Assembly (NCBI GenBank): GCA_905250025.1
Contig: CAJNOJ010000024.1
Span: forward strand, 186,001 to 250,000
From: Adineta ricciae
Taxonomy: Eukaryota > Rotifera > Eurotatoria > Adinetida > Adinetidae
Direction of reading: 5' to 3'
DNA: 64,000 bases
Part shown: one piece after another, positions 34,771-46,498 of the stretch
Numbering within the stretch: position 1 is the first letter of the stretch
Layout: every line of letters starts with the position of its first letter
The notes under the pieces: generated by a model
Databases searched by the model: none
The model's input: the letters and a program-made list of their open reading frames with translations, nothing else
What the model was told of the DNA's origin: nothing
Translations under genes and position numbers: made by a program

Positions 34771-36308
34771 ATGGAAGGAATCTAAAGATAGTGTGTTCAA
34801 GTTTCAGATTTCGTTGAACAACTATGCAATAATTGATAAGGAAAGAAAAATGTACGAAAGAACATTTCAAAGGTCAATGTCAGTCATTCACCAGTATGAT
34901 CAAACTCAACTGAATTATATAATGAAACTCTCTGTACGCTGTTCTTGCTGGTATAATTAAAAAAGCATCATGGGTGCTGGATTAATCACGTCTTACACAA
35001 AGTCTATCTTTTTGTATCGAAGTTTAACAGATGACGAGGATGAAAGCGACTTGTATCATTGTGACCAATATTCTGTGCATATTATTTTTCTTTCTCGTTC
35101 TTTCTATTTGCATTTTTGTTCGCCATACACGCACGTAATGCATTTTAGTTACGCATTCTTTTTTCGAGTAGCCATATAAATTTAAACCGATGGAATACAA
35201 TTCTGATGTAATATCAGCGTGCAAACAGACATTGAGTGGTGTATTCAAAAATCATAATAGAACAAATCAAACTGTATGCATGTTGATCGTTATTCATTCG
35301 AGTGCCTAGGGCGTTGTCGTGCACAGAAATCTTTAGCGTTCTGCCAGTTATCAGAATTTCAACAATATCTGCGAATCATTATGCTTTTCGAGATTTTTTT
35401 ATCCGCTAAGTACTTCTGTGTATCACTGCTCACTTTATATTTCAAGTACATCCTGTTATTTACTCTTTGGAACGAAATACAAACTATACCATCTGATGGA
35501 TGAATATCCAGGTCTCAAAAAGTGAAATGGCTCGTATTTTCACTCACACGAATACGTTATTAGTACGGTCGATTGAAACTTCAATAATGATTGCATATGA
35601 GCCGTACCGTACCATTCATTGTGTTTGGTTGGTTCTTTCGTCACCGAAGTTTGTTTATCTCATACATAGATTGAATTTGTAAAAAGGTTTGACTAAGTAC
35701 AGCTCGTACGGCTACGAATTAAAAACAACGTTCATTAACATAAAACTACAACCTTACCATACCTTGATTTTCAAGTGCTATTATTATTGAGAGTCCCATT
35801 GAAGGAAACCTTAAATGTGACAGCCATGCAAGGTAATGTGCTGTCGCTGACAAAAAAGAGAATTTCAATCGTCGTACAATGAATCACTATCTACTCATGT
35901 TTTTATATTCTTTGTTTCTGTCCAGCTCCTATCACACATTCATCGAGAGGCCATCAATCTTTTTCAGATATCATAAGTCTATTTCTATATTGCTGTTTCG
36001 TTGGACATTACGGGGAAAGTTAGTCTTTATAGACGTTTGGAAGAGCACATATCTCCTCGGCAACACCGAATAAATACAAAATGATCTCATCGACGTCTCA
36101 GTGTTAACAACTAGGCATTGAGCGAGGGGTTAACGCTTTATTAGTGACACAAAAGGATATGAGATCTTGATTTCTAATTCTAAATGACGATTTATAGACA
36201 ATATAACTAGAAGAACAATGATGAGTCGATGTTTCCACAAGAATATACAAGTAGAAATGGAATACGTTTATATAGAACTACAATATAAAAAGTAAACATT
36301 ACGCATGT
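34771..36308. other. Spacer between the two mscL copies
   Basis: 1.5 kb without a recognised gene. Frames are short and hydrophobic without family marks. It includes the promoter of copy 1 and 3' sequence of copy 2. No transposon protein, target-site duplication or long terminal repeat was seen by eye. Confidence 0.5.
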
Positions 36309-36835
36309 CTATTGTAATTCATTAGTTGAGTAAGTTGTTGTAGTTTGTCGAGCTAAAAGATCTCGAATTTCACATAACACTTTCACTTCGTCACTGATTT
36401 GGTCGAGAGGTTTGTTTTCCGCCTTTTCTTTTTTGCGAATTGCTAATCGATGTAGTTGATTGATACCCTTGATAAGAAAAAATAGGACGAATGCCATAAT
36501 CAACAGCGAGATTATTGTTTGAATGAACTTTCCATAGCGAATGACTACCGGTGGTTGATTTTTGTAGACAAAATTCTTCATCTGAATTGTCAAATTGACA
36601 AAATCAACACCACCGAGGACGAGACCCAATGGAGGTGTAATAATATCATGAACAAGCGATTGAACAACATTAGTAAATGCAGTTCCAATGATAATACCGA
36701 TCGCTAAGTCTAACACATTTCCACGAAGTGCAAATCTAAATGAACTCGAAAGTGTGAAATTCAGAAATCATTCTCAATTACGTACGCTTTGAATTCTTTG
36801 CAAAAATTGAAACAACCTTGACGAACGTCACCCAT
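36309..36835 (-). CDS. mscL: MscL large-conductance mechanosensitive channel, copy 2
   Basis: Two exons, 36786-36835 and 36309-36735, flank a 50-nt intron and give 158 residues. Exon 1 is MGDVRQGCFNFCKEFKA, differing from copy 1 in the first residues. The channel core FALRGNVLDLAIGIIIGTAF, NVVQSLVHDIITPPLGLVLG and VDFVNLTIQMKNFVYKNQPP is nearly identical to copy 1. TM2 differs modestly (IISLLIMAFVLFFLIKGINQ), and the C-terminal linker and last residues (TTTTYSTNELQ) diverge more. The intron lies at the same codon and phase as in copy 1, so the intron predates the duplication. Both copies have the same orientation. Confidence 0.95.
36736..36785 (-). other. 50-nt intron in mscL copy 2
   Basis: GTACGTAATT...TTCATTTAG, phase 2, in the Ala codon before FALRG. 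Confidence 0.85.
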
Positions 36836-37878
36836 GCGACTTTGGTAAATATACTCTCCGTTAGAAATAAATCTTACCGTTTCTATGTGGATGTAAAAGA
36901 GAGAACTATCTATTGAAATAGAATGCAAAATGAGCGAGCGAGCGAGCGAAAGGATGAAAAAAAACTAGAGAAGTAGTCCACTAAGTACATCGGGAACGCA
37001 GCTCTTAGAATAGTCTATGTGCGCATGCGGGTGTGATGTGCATAAGGATAATTTTATGGTAGCTAAGAAGAGATGTAGAAAATGTTTATAGAAACTAGAC
37101 AAACTGCCCCTGGTATAAAGTATGTAATCGGCAACCTTGACTCTTTTGTTTTTCCTTCTGTTATTCAATCAAATTAGTCATCTGTTAACAATCGAACGCT
37201 GTTCTATTTCCATCGAAAGTCTATTCGAGAAAAAAACAGTCAGACTCAATCTAATGTTTGTGGTGTCTATCTGAACGATGCACATCGTAATACTAGCATT
37301 CATCAACTCAGATTTCACCACAAGAGGAAGAAAAAGAAACATTTCTCCCATTCCTGTATGGAGATGCATTCAAGCCTTTTCCCTCGATGCAGTACAGATA
37401 ATTGCATATTGTGATATATATATATATATATAGAAGTTATTTACTTTAATATCGTGTACTACTGTGCATGGCAGTGTGGAGAATTAGAATAACTAACGTA
37501 GTGTATAATTGTCCAATTTGTCCCTGGTGAGAAAGTTCATAAATAAGTACTCAATCAATCTCAGGGATTGTCTAGTCAAATATTAATTAGGACGATATAT
37601 CAATTTATGTAGTCGTTATTAGATAAATAGCTCTTTTTAATATTCTCTACGAGTATTACTAGGACAGATGAATGAGCGACACGAAATACAGAGTGTGTGA
37701 AACGAACCATAGAAAATGTGTTTTATTGATGAGAGAAATTTAAATCAAGATTTTATTGAACACGACAAGTAAAGAAATGTGCATAGAAATATATGTCACC
37801 GGAATACGTATTTAGTCTTAGTTTATTAGTATCTGACAAATAGAAATCGAGCACAAAACAGACACAAACATTGATGAG
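36836..37878. other. Intergenic mscL copy 2/CDK8
   Basis: No recognised coding sequence. Contains a GAGC repeat near 36930-36950 and a (TA)n tract near 37413-37432. Confidence 0.5.
37413..37432. repeat. (TA)n microsatellite
   Basis: Ten TA units. Confidence 0.9.
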
Positions 37879-39897
37879 TTATCGTCGAAGGTGTTGATGA
37901 AGAGTGAGCATTTGGGATGACACTAATGGTTTCTATGAAATCGATTAAATATAGATATTTGTCAAGTGAATGAAAGTGAACGTACCTGGGCGTAGAAAGA
38001 CGGTGCTTCTTGGGTTTTAAGCCGTTTTGCAACAGGTTCGTGATTTTCTTGCATCGCCTAAATATTTAATGGTACAGTTTTGATCTTAGATGGTTATTTG
38101 TGCTTACAAGAAGATGCACATGTGCATGCTGTTCTTGAACTACGATCATTTTACGAGCAGATGCGTGACAATTTTCTTGTGTGATTTGAATTGATGGTTC
38201 TTCGACAGGAGGTGGGTGGGGAGGTTGAATAGCTGGTTGCTGTTGTTGTTGTTGCTGCTGCTGCTGTTGCTGTTGTTGTTCCTCATCTTCTATAATGAAC
38301 TCTCGTTTTCCGTATGGAATTTCCATTCCATAGAACGCACTAAAATGGTGTAACTAAGATAGAAAACAGATTCATGTATGAATATTCATCCTACTCTTGA
38401 TGTGGTAATGGTTGTTGTTTGAAGAAAGGATCACAGAGTGCTTGTTCTGCTGTTATACGTTTGTTAGGATCAAATGTTAAAAGACGTTTCATGAGTTCTA
38501 ACGAGAAACTTGGATGTCCATTAGGAAAGACTTTCTTCATCCATTGTTCGATACTACAATGACCATAACTAAAAAGTACCAAACGAATGCAACAATCAGA
38601 CATGGGAGAATTTCTTTGAACAAAGATATTTACTGAATTGCTCGAAAGCCTTCTTTGCTCAATCTAGGATATTCAGGCATTTGTTTCAAACCAGGCCAAT
38701 CGCTATCTGAAATGTCAATAAATGATTATAGATAAACTCTTTTTCCTTAAAGTTTCATCGAATACCTGTTGGATAACCAACCACTTGAAAGATTTTTTCC
38801 AGTGCATCACGATTGAATGGCGATGAAGCTTTAATATCGTCCTGTTTACAATGAAATAGAGGTTCGAGTGTCAGTAGTTCATATAAAATGCATCCAATGG
38901 CCCAAAGATCTATTCGTAAAACATGACTTAGTTGTTGCATTCAGCTAAATTCCATTGAAAATCCTAACCTATTGCTTTCGTATGATGATGACTACCGAGA
39001 AGAAGCTCCGGTGATCGATACCACAGTGTCACAACGACTGGATCAATTTTACTCAGAGGCACAAGTGGTGAAGTGAATAATCGCGCAAATCCCATATCAC
39101 CAATCTTGACTCGTCCACGTTCCGCACCATCACCCATCAATAAAATATTAGCTGGTTTCTACGAGGAAAAGAAAGCAAGGAAGATTTGGAGAAAACATAG
39201 ATTAATTCTTTTCTAAATACGTACTAAATCTCGATGTAAGACCCAATTGGAATGTAAATAATGTATACCCGCAAGAATTTGATAAAGAATAGATTTAATC
39301 ATACCCGGTGCGCAATTAACTGTCTTTTTTGATGCTTTGGCTGCTCGATGATATTTAATTATATGCTAAATCAAAATTCAAAAGTCATTTCCTGTCTCAA
39401 ACAACATGTGTTAGAAATGAATCATACCCAAAGATCATGTTCAGCAAAATCGAACAGTAATGAAACACGACGATCGACATGGGATAAAAAAACACGTTGC
39501 AAACTGATAAGATTAATGTGATTAAGTTCTCGAAGTAACTAAAAACAAACAGAAACTCATCCGAAGAGGAAAGATTCACTCGAACGTTACAGCAATTTCT
39601 CGTATGGCACTATTCGACATTGATTGTCCAGTTGCTAGAAGAAAAGTCTACATGAAAACGTTTGATGAGAGTAAATATTACCATCGATCTGTTTCAATGC
39701 ATAATCCGATGTGTCAGTTCTATTCAATGAAAAGAGATGATATATCGAAAAAGAATGTCACAGTCGTACCCGTCCTTTCGTTTTGCTTTAAAGACTTTCC
39801 CATAAGTTCCACGACCAATCATTCGACCCTGAAAGTCGAATAACTCTTCAACTGAACGTCGAACTTGATCTTGTTGTGCTCGAAATTCAAAATCCAT
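37879..39897 (-). CDS. CDK8: Cyclin-dependent kinase 8/19 (Mediator kinase)
   Basis: CDK8/19 with cyclin C phosphorylates transcription factors and Pol II as part of the Mediator kinase module. N-terminus [20 protein letters not shown] then [20 protein letters not shown] (Gly loop); DYALKQIDG (VAIK Lys); [10 protein letters not shown] (the SMSACRE-like helix). [20 protein letters not shown] and the characteristic DMG in place of DFG ([11 protein letters not shown]) follow, then [25 protein letters not shown]-lobe: [20 protein letters not shown] and [20 protein letters not shown]. Tail: [16 protein letters not shown], a poly-Gln run of about 14, and [17 protein letters not shown], ending HQHLRR. 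About eleven exons. Confidence 0.94.
38239..38281. repeat. CAG/CAA repeat encoding poly-Gln in CDK8
   Basis: Mixed CTG/TTG units on the plus strand encode about 14 glutamines on the minus strand. Gln-rich C-termini are typical of CDK8. Confidence 0.9.
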
Positions 39898-41021
39898 CTT
39901 CGTTCTAGCATTGATTCCTCATTGATATTGAATTTCTATGTCTAAAAAGCAACAGATTAGTCTTTCGTACTCGAATTCCGGCGATTGATGCAAGTTTCTA
40001 TATTCTACACCAAAATGAAATCAATTGACGACTAACAGACACATAACAATTGAAAATCAGTCATCCAATAAAAACGACTCGTCAGTTAATTTTCATTGGA
40101 GAATGTTTCTAACAATAAAAATGAGACGTAACATGATTAAAATAATCTGTGAAAACAAAATTTGACAAATACTCGACACTTCTCGTCAGGATTTCAAACA
40201 CAACGTACATCCTAATATGCGCAAAACATTACTTGTTTGAGGAAAAGAAGGAGAAATGTGATACGTTGCTTTCGAGTAACTCTTACATTTGAATAAAAGA
40301 ATGTTTCAATTAGAAGAAAAGTATAACAGATTTTGTCTTTGAAATTTGGATGAATAATTAGTATAGGATCATAATTATATGAAAAGTTATAGATTTGCTG
40401 CGCAGCTAACTATTAATTGTAGGTAATGACGTAGTCGAAGATTAAAGTGATGACGAATTTTTCATATTTATCGATACTTTGTAAATCCGATTAGCTTCTC
40501 TTCAACTGCTACACATATCGACAAAGAATTTGCATTTCGGTATGACCGTAGTGAAAACAATGTATTTATTTTTACGGAGAGATTTGATGACAATTCGTAT
40601 TTTGTACTTTTACAATACTATCGTTTAATCATTCTATTTGTTTACCCGAGCAAATTGCTGATGAGATTATCAGGAACAAGATTATTTCATAGGCAATAAT
40701 AGCTGATGTGCTTCATTAATCGAGTACATTCGATACATCCGCAATAGCTTTGACTTTCTTATAGTATTTAATGACCGTAATGTTTCTATTCTTAGGGTAA
40801 CAATAGTTACGTATTGCATCACATTTCACTGCTGTTGTAAAATGTAAATTTGATGACGTTTAGTACGTACTACCTAAGAGTTCCTTGTCGATCTGATCAA
40901 TACGCAGTCTCATATGAGATTACCTTTTGAGAAGGAAAAAGAACTTTAATCTATGTTTCACTTGAAGCAACATACATTTAAACACACAGAAAAACAAACA
41001 AAAGACAATTGGTTTCGAATA
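39898..41021. other. Intergenic CDK8/SAMD1-like
   Basis: 1.1 kb, AT-rich; no exon, repeat or RNA gene recognised. Contains the CDK8 promoter and 3' UTR of the next gene. Confidence 0.5.
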
Positions 41022-42190
41022 TTAAGACGATAATGACACAGTATTCCGTTGAATTTGTTCAATCACATTCCACAATTTCAAAGCTTTGCCAATTTTCAAT
41101 GTCGACTTATGAAATACTTCTTCACGTTTCAGTTCATAGAGTTTATCACCATTGACATGATACTTATTCAAAAGAATCGATGCATAGTCATAGCCTTGTT
41201 GATGAAAAAATTTAATTAAATCATCCGTTGTCCAACGATGGACGTCGGGAATACCACCACGTAATCCAAGTAACTGTTCAATTGTAATTGGAGGTAGGTT
41301 ATTGTTCGTCAATAGAGGTGGACGAAAAACCGACTCAGGCACTAACTCAGGTGTTTTGCTTAGCCGAGATTTTTTCGTTTTATTCGGATATGTTTGACTA
41401 CGCGTACGTTTCTTTTGGCTCGAATCAAGATTATTCTCTTTTGTCATTTGTGGCAACGATTCTAAAGATAGAACAACAACCATATAGCTCTTGATGATCA
41501 ATTATTAATAATGTCAACAAATGTACCTGTAATGAAAACGGCAAATTCTGGTGATGGAGTTTCACGCTTATGATGATTATAAATATCGTCGGAATTCAAC
41601 ATGGATTGTTCCGCAAGAGCTGTGGCGGCGGCTGCCATTGCTTCTTGTGGGTTCATTGGTGTTGCTGTTGGTGTTTTCTGATTGTAACAGATATTCATGT
41701 TTTCAATTAACTTCGCATATTTTTCATTTTTCATTCGGATTGTAAAGCCGCCTTTGTGGAATACTTTAGTGATGATGCCATACTTCAAGAGATCGTCAAG
41801 TATAGAGAGAATTTCTTTTCGCTGATCAGACGGATTTGTTCCTGTGTAACGTTTAGCAACATATTTTAATATACGTTCGAAATCGGGTCGACATTTACGC
41901 CGCTTGATCTCGTCGATCGCTTGAAAAACTGGACGAAAACGAACATCAGTTAGAATGTTAAGTAGATCACATGTTGGTATTGTCGAAATCGTATCATTTT
42001 GTGCTGTTGTTGTTGTTGTTGTTGTTGTTGTTATTAGTATCGAAGAGGAAGAAGAAGACGACAGCGAAGAACATGACGACGAATCGTTGACGTCGGAAAG
42101 TGATGGGGGAGGAGTTGGGAGATTTCTTTTTCGACTAAATGAAGGAGATAATGATGTTGCATTGATTGTTGTCATCGGTGAGAGGATCAT
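41022..42190 (-). CDS. SAMD1-like winged-helix + SAM chromatin protein
   Basis: SAMD1 binds unmethylated CpG-rich DNA through a winged helix and recruits the KDM1A repressor; its SAM domain oligomerises. Two exons (41527-42190, 41022-41461) total 1104 nt, giving 367 residues. N-terminal Ser/Thr runs, including nine Thr from ACA repeats, precede the winged helix: FRPVFQAIDEIKRRKCRPDF, ERILKYVAKRY and KYGIITKVFHKGGFTIRMKN, close to the SAMD1 pattern of I..(L/I)(R/K)-R(K)ARPD-ERI. A basic Ser/Lys-rich linker leads to a C-terminal SAM domain: DVHRWTTDDLIKFFHQQGYD, LNKYHVNGDKLYELKREEVF, LKIGKALKLWNVIEQIQ. Start could be 42190 or the ATG five codons later. KAT6/MORF also carry such a winged helix but lack SAM. 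Confidence 0.8.
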
Positions 42191-45100
42191 CTGGAAGAAA
42201 AGTTTTTCAATTCCAATTTGGTATAAAAAGAAAGACAGAGAGAAGAGAAGAGAGACGCACACGCGTACGCCTGTTGTTGTTTTTTTTCTTGTGTCGCCGG
42301 CGTCTTGCTAAAGGAGAGACACAATCATTATGGTTCTTTTCTCTCTCCCTCTCTTTCCTTGTATGTAATGCAATGATGGATGATCACATTGCGTTGTGTG
42401 TATGTGTCTACAGAAAGAGAAGGAGCGGGAGAACACATTCTCTTTTTTTTAGGATAGAACGCTTCGCGCGCGAAGCATTTACTTACTTGAGAAAGAGAGA
42501 ACGAGCGAAAGAGAATAATTATGCGACGACGAATGTTCAATCGAGGTCAAAAACAGAGAAAGAGAGAAAAGTCTCTTCTTGTATCTTTTTTTTTCGATGA
42601 GTATACGTACATATCTCGTGTAAAACGAAAAAAGAAACGAGAGAAACGAAAAGGAGAAAAAACCTTCTGATATCGTTTAGAAAGAAGAGAAAAGGAAGAA
42701 AAACAACAACAACAATAATAATAACAACAACAAAGAAATGTGCGATTTCTCATTTTGAAAATAAACAAAGGAAAGAACATAAGACTAAACTAGCGCCATC
42801 CATACAAAATCTTAAAACTATATTTTTCTCTTTTGTGCATATAGTACAAAGCAAAAAGCAAACGGACGAACGAAAGAAAGAAAGATAAGCACAAAGTGTC
42901 TAACTGAATCTATCTTCGTTTGTTTTATTCTTCTTCTTCTCCATATTCCAAACGACTCAATTTGACAAAGTGAAAACGTTCAATATCATCAGCAACAATA
43001 CATTTCTAAGAGAAAATCCTCAGCTAAAACGTAGATGATGAGAGGAAGATGCGATGTATGATGGCGGTGGTAGTAGTTACTAGTAGTCTAGTAGAGGGTA
43101 GAGGGAGGGAGGGAGAGAGAGAAGCAGCAAAGACGCGCGAACGAGCGAACAAGTAAGCAAGCATCGCTTGCTCTCTCGTTTTCTTGCAAGAGAAAATAAA
43201 AGAGAGGACGCATACACACACATATTGAAGCAAACGAGCGAGCAAAAGAAACGGGGGAGAACAAGAGAGATGCGACGAAAAAGCAAAAGGTTTTTTTCGG
43301 TTGTTAATAAATAGAAATCATAAGAAAGCACACCAGACTACACGTGTATATTCTTCCTTTTGTTCGTCACTATCTCATTACGGATATACGAATTAGTCAG
43401 CGAAATTTCAATCATATGAAAAGTTAGTTTCTCATCTGGAGAGAACAGGAAAACCTAAACTATGTTGATTTACATTTACAATCATGTATACCTGCAATGA
43501 AAGGTCTCCGTACCTTTCGTGTCATTATACAACGTCATTTCGCTTTGCTAGTTTGTCAACAACAAGAAAAAATATGATAACAACAACGATGCAAACCTTG
43601 TTGACACTTGAATATCATCTCAATATTGTAGAACCCTACTTGATACGAGAATGATCAATACTGAAAGGATAACCAAATAACTGACCTAGTCGTCAACAAC
43701 TCAAGAATGAATACCAATTTCTTTCGCGTCTTTTCTTTTAAATACAAAAAACTTCAGAGCACTGAATGATTATACGATATGTGACGTGCTTTTACTTACA
43801 CTGAATATGGTAAAAAAAAGCGAGAAAGGGAGAGAGACAAAGTCGAATGGAAAATGTAAGAGAACAGGAAAGCAATTCATGTATTGTGTACGGCGAACAT
43901 GGGTAGTTTTCTCCTATCTTAATGTATACATGTACTATACAGTTGACATACTTTTGAAAGTCTTCCTTGAGTTCATCGGCTTTTTAGAATCCGTTGGTCT
44001 TTCGATGTTCTTTCGATCAAATGAAATACAGTCTACCAACTATACTTTCAAATGATATCTCGATGTTAAATACGATCAAGATATCCCTTTTCTTTTGTTT
44101 AGATCTCTGTGTCTCTCTTGTACGATGTTCCGAATTGTAAGGGGGGGAGAGAGAGAGGGAGAGGAAAAGAGGACAGATGAAAAAAAGGAGAAGGGCGAAC
44201 ACATGAGGCAGTGCGAGTTAGATAATGCACCTTTTCTCTTGGCTCACATTTTGCATCTATCATATCACGAAGAAAGAATCTCCTATTAACAAACGACTTC
44301 TGTGTGTAGTTTGATTTCTTTGAAAATTTTCTTCGTATAAAATCAGTCGAGAAAGAAATCTGTGCTTTTTGAAAGTGTCGACGATAATGGCTACTACTTT
44401 TTGTTATCAATGTCTTCATGTTGTTGCTATCCGAGCGCTACCAAAAAGCAGTGAGCGCACGGAGCAGGCAAGGACAAGAACAGCGGTTGGAAAGAGAATG
44501 AAGCAAGTAAGAAAAGAAGAGAACAAGCGAAAACATCGAACCAACCAGCGAGGTTTATGTGCGTCGACGCGCTAGGCAGTTCGACCACCATCATATACTG
44601 AAAGGATGTAGAGAGATCGTGCGTGCTTGCGTAGACAACCCATGTGCTTAACACTGCACGTTGTTGTTTTTTAAAATGCGCATGTTGCACAATGGATCTT
44701 GAAAAGAATCACTGAAAAATTATTCGAAGAAAAATTCCAAACAAATAAAAACTATGAACGTTATCATGCAGTGATTATTCATCGAGTTCCGACAATATAC
44801 TAACAGTTGTCTTACATTGCAAATTCGAAGCGAAGTCGCTCCAAACATTGTTCGGTACATAAGTACCTGAATATACCAGAAGAGCATGTTCAAGACATGG
44901 CAGGATAAATTTACATTTCTGTTAAAGTCTGTTCTAAGACTGAAGAAATTATTTCTTTTCTGACGACGTTAGTGATTGCGCAAAGGTCACCAAGCTAGTC
45001 GATAGTTCTTTTTTTTCTCATATACATGCATAAGGGTAAAATAAATGTCGATGTTTCTACTAATAATCATTCGATATAACGAATAGATGATCTGAATTTT

Positions 45101-45436
45101 CTGTTTAAACATAGTTTCAAAAGAGTTCGATCTTTTTCCCAAAAGCATATGTGAATTGTATAAATGTTTATATACTGTTACTTGATCGTTGTTTGCAAAT
45201 CAAATATCAAAAAAAGGCAGCATATATATAAACAGTGAAAGAGAAGAAAAGATGATTTAAAAAAAATAGAAATCTGATAAAATCAATAATTATTCAATGT
45301 TAAATCTGTGTTCATTCAATATTTGATGCACAATGAATACGATGTTGCATTACACATAGAAGGGACAAACATTGATAGATTAATCTTGTTCACTTTGTTC
45401 ATCTGAAGGTGAATCGAGTTAAGAAGGAAAGTGATG
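42191..45436. other. 3.2-kb low-complexity non-coding region
   Basis: Plus strand is strongly purine-rich in long blocks (42230-42270, 42480-42720, 43080-43290, 44140-44190, 44460-44540), built of GA, GAAA and GAGAGA units. Frames are Arg/Lys/Glu or Ser/Phe/Leu strings with no motif. It may contain 5' UTR exons or enhancers of the SAMD1-like gene and 3' UTR of the next gene. Confidence 0.5.
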
Positions 45437-46498
45437 TTAGTATTCAAATGCTTGTTGCTGTGTTGGGTCATTTCGTAATAGAGAATACGGCTGTGATGAG
45501 TTTGTTTCACGTTGCCACGAAATCCGTGATCTCGAATCGATGTGATCAGTTGGACTTTTCGGACGATCACGAATAGTAGTATGAAACTCTCGTGGAACTT
45601 CCCATTCAACGTCGTTCAATTCACTGACGCTGGCAAATCTCATTCGATATGCTGGTGGTGATGGAAGGGCAGGAGAGAGATTAGATTGAGATGGAAATCG
45701 TCTCTCGATCATATTTGTCGAGCGATCGGTATTTGTTCCAGCAGAGACATAGGGAGAATCTTCATATTTTGAAGATGTTCGACTACGTGAAGGTGAAGGA
45801 TTTGTTGGTGTCTTAAGGATTGATTTTGGTACTGTATTAGAGTATTGTATACCATGACATTCAGTAGATGTATCGACTCTCGGTGTCGGAGGAAGAATAA
45901 GTGTAGGACGACGAAGTGGTTGAAAGCGAAAGTTTTCAAAATCACTCTTTTCATCGGAAAAGTCCTCTTGCAAGGAGTGAAAGTCAAGGATAGCTGGCGG
46001 ACGAGCGTGTGCATAACGCATATCATCGGCGATTGGACGAGTACGAATTTCGTAGTCAGCTGGTGGTAGTTGAGCAGTTCTGATTATATTTGATTGAAGT
46101 TCAATCCAATTTTGTGATTGTGCTCGTCGAATACGTTCTTGTTCGTCATCAGGAGAAAACGCTGGATTCTGAAAGCCATCGTTGTAAGTAATCGCTGGTT
46201 TACTTCCACGTATAGTGCCAACAAGTGCCAATTCATCAGCATGTGGCGGACGAAGAATAGTTGATTGAAATTTTGATTGAATACCAGTTTGAACATCGTG
46301 TAAGTATTCACATTCTTCCCGCTAGAAGCAAAATAGAACGAAATCATTGTGATGAGCGATTGCACTTACTTTGACATAGAATTTCCTCGGTCGAATACGA
46401 TTAAAACAACATCGACACAGACAAATGATAATTAAAATCTCGAAGAGTAATATGGAACATATTGCCCATAAAGCTAGATTTATTTCTAATTGATTCAT
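45437..46498 (-). CDS. Single-pass membrane protein with long cytoplasmic tail, unknown
   Basis: Exon 1 encodes MNQLEINLALWAICSILLFE and ILIIICLCRCCFNRIRPRKF: a very short N-terminus, one membrane helix, a Cys cluster (possible palmitoylation) and basic stop-transfer residues. Exon 2 adds about 295 residues of hydrophilic Ser/Pro/Arg-rich sequence, for example TILRPPHADELALVGTIRGS, NDGFQNPAFSPDDEQERIRR, RFQPLRRPTLILPPTPRVD and KSILKTPTNPSPSRSRTSSK. It ends QQQAFEY. NDGFQNPAF contains an NPxF-like endocytic signal. Topology is probably type III. I do not recognise the family. Confidence 0.7.

Noticed and set aside
36150-36160. Perfect ATATCCTTTT on the minus strand, matching a U12-type donor; similar strings near 60788 and 5357
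   Set aside because: None lies at an exon boundary on the correct strand of a gene, so these are likely chance matches in AT-rich sequence.
34771-36308. Spacer frames between the mscL copies as possible transposon remnants
   Set aside because: No reverse transcriptase, transposase or terminal repeat motif was recognised; frames are short and AT-driven.
41955-42600. Plus-strand open frames with Val and acidic runs, or Arg/Lys strings
   Set aside because: Arise from the reverse complement of ACA repeats in the SAMD1-like gene and from purine tracts.
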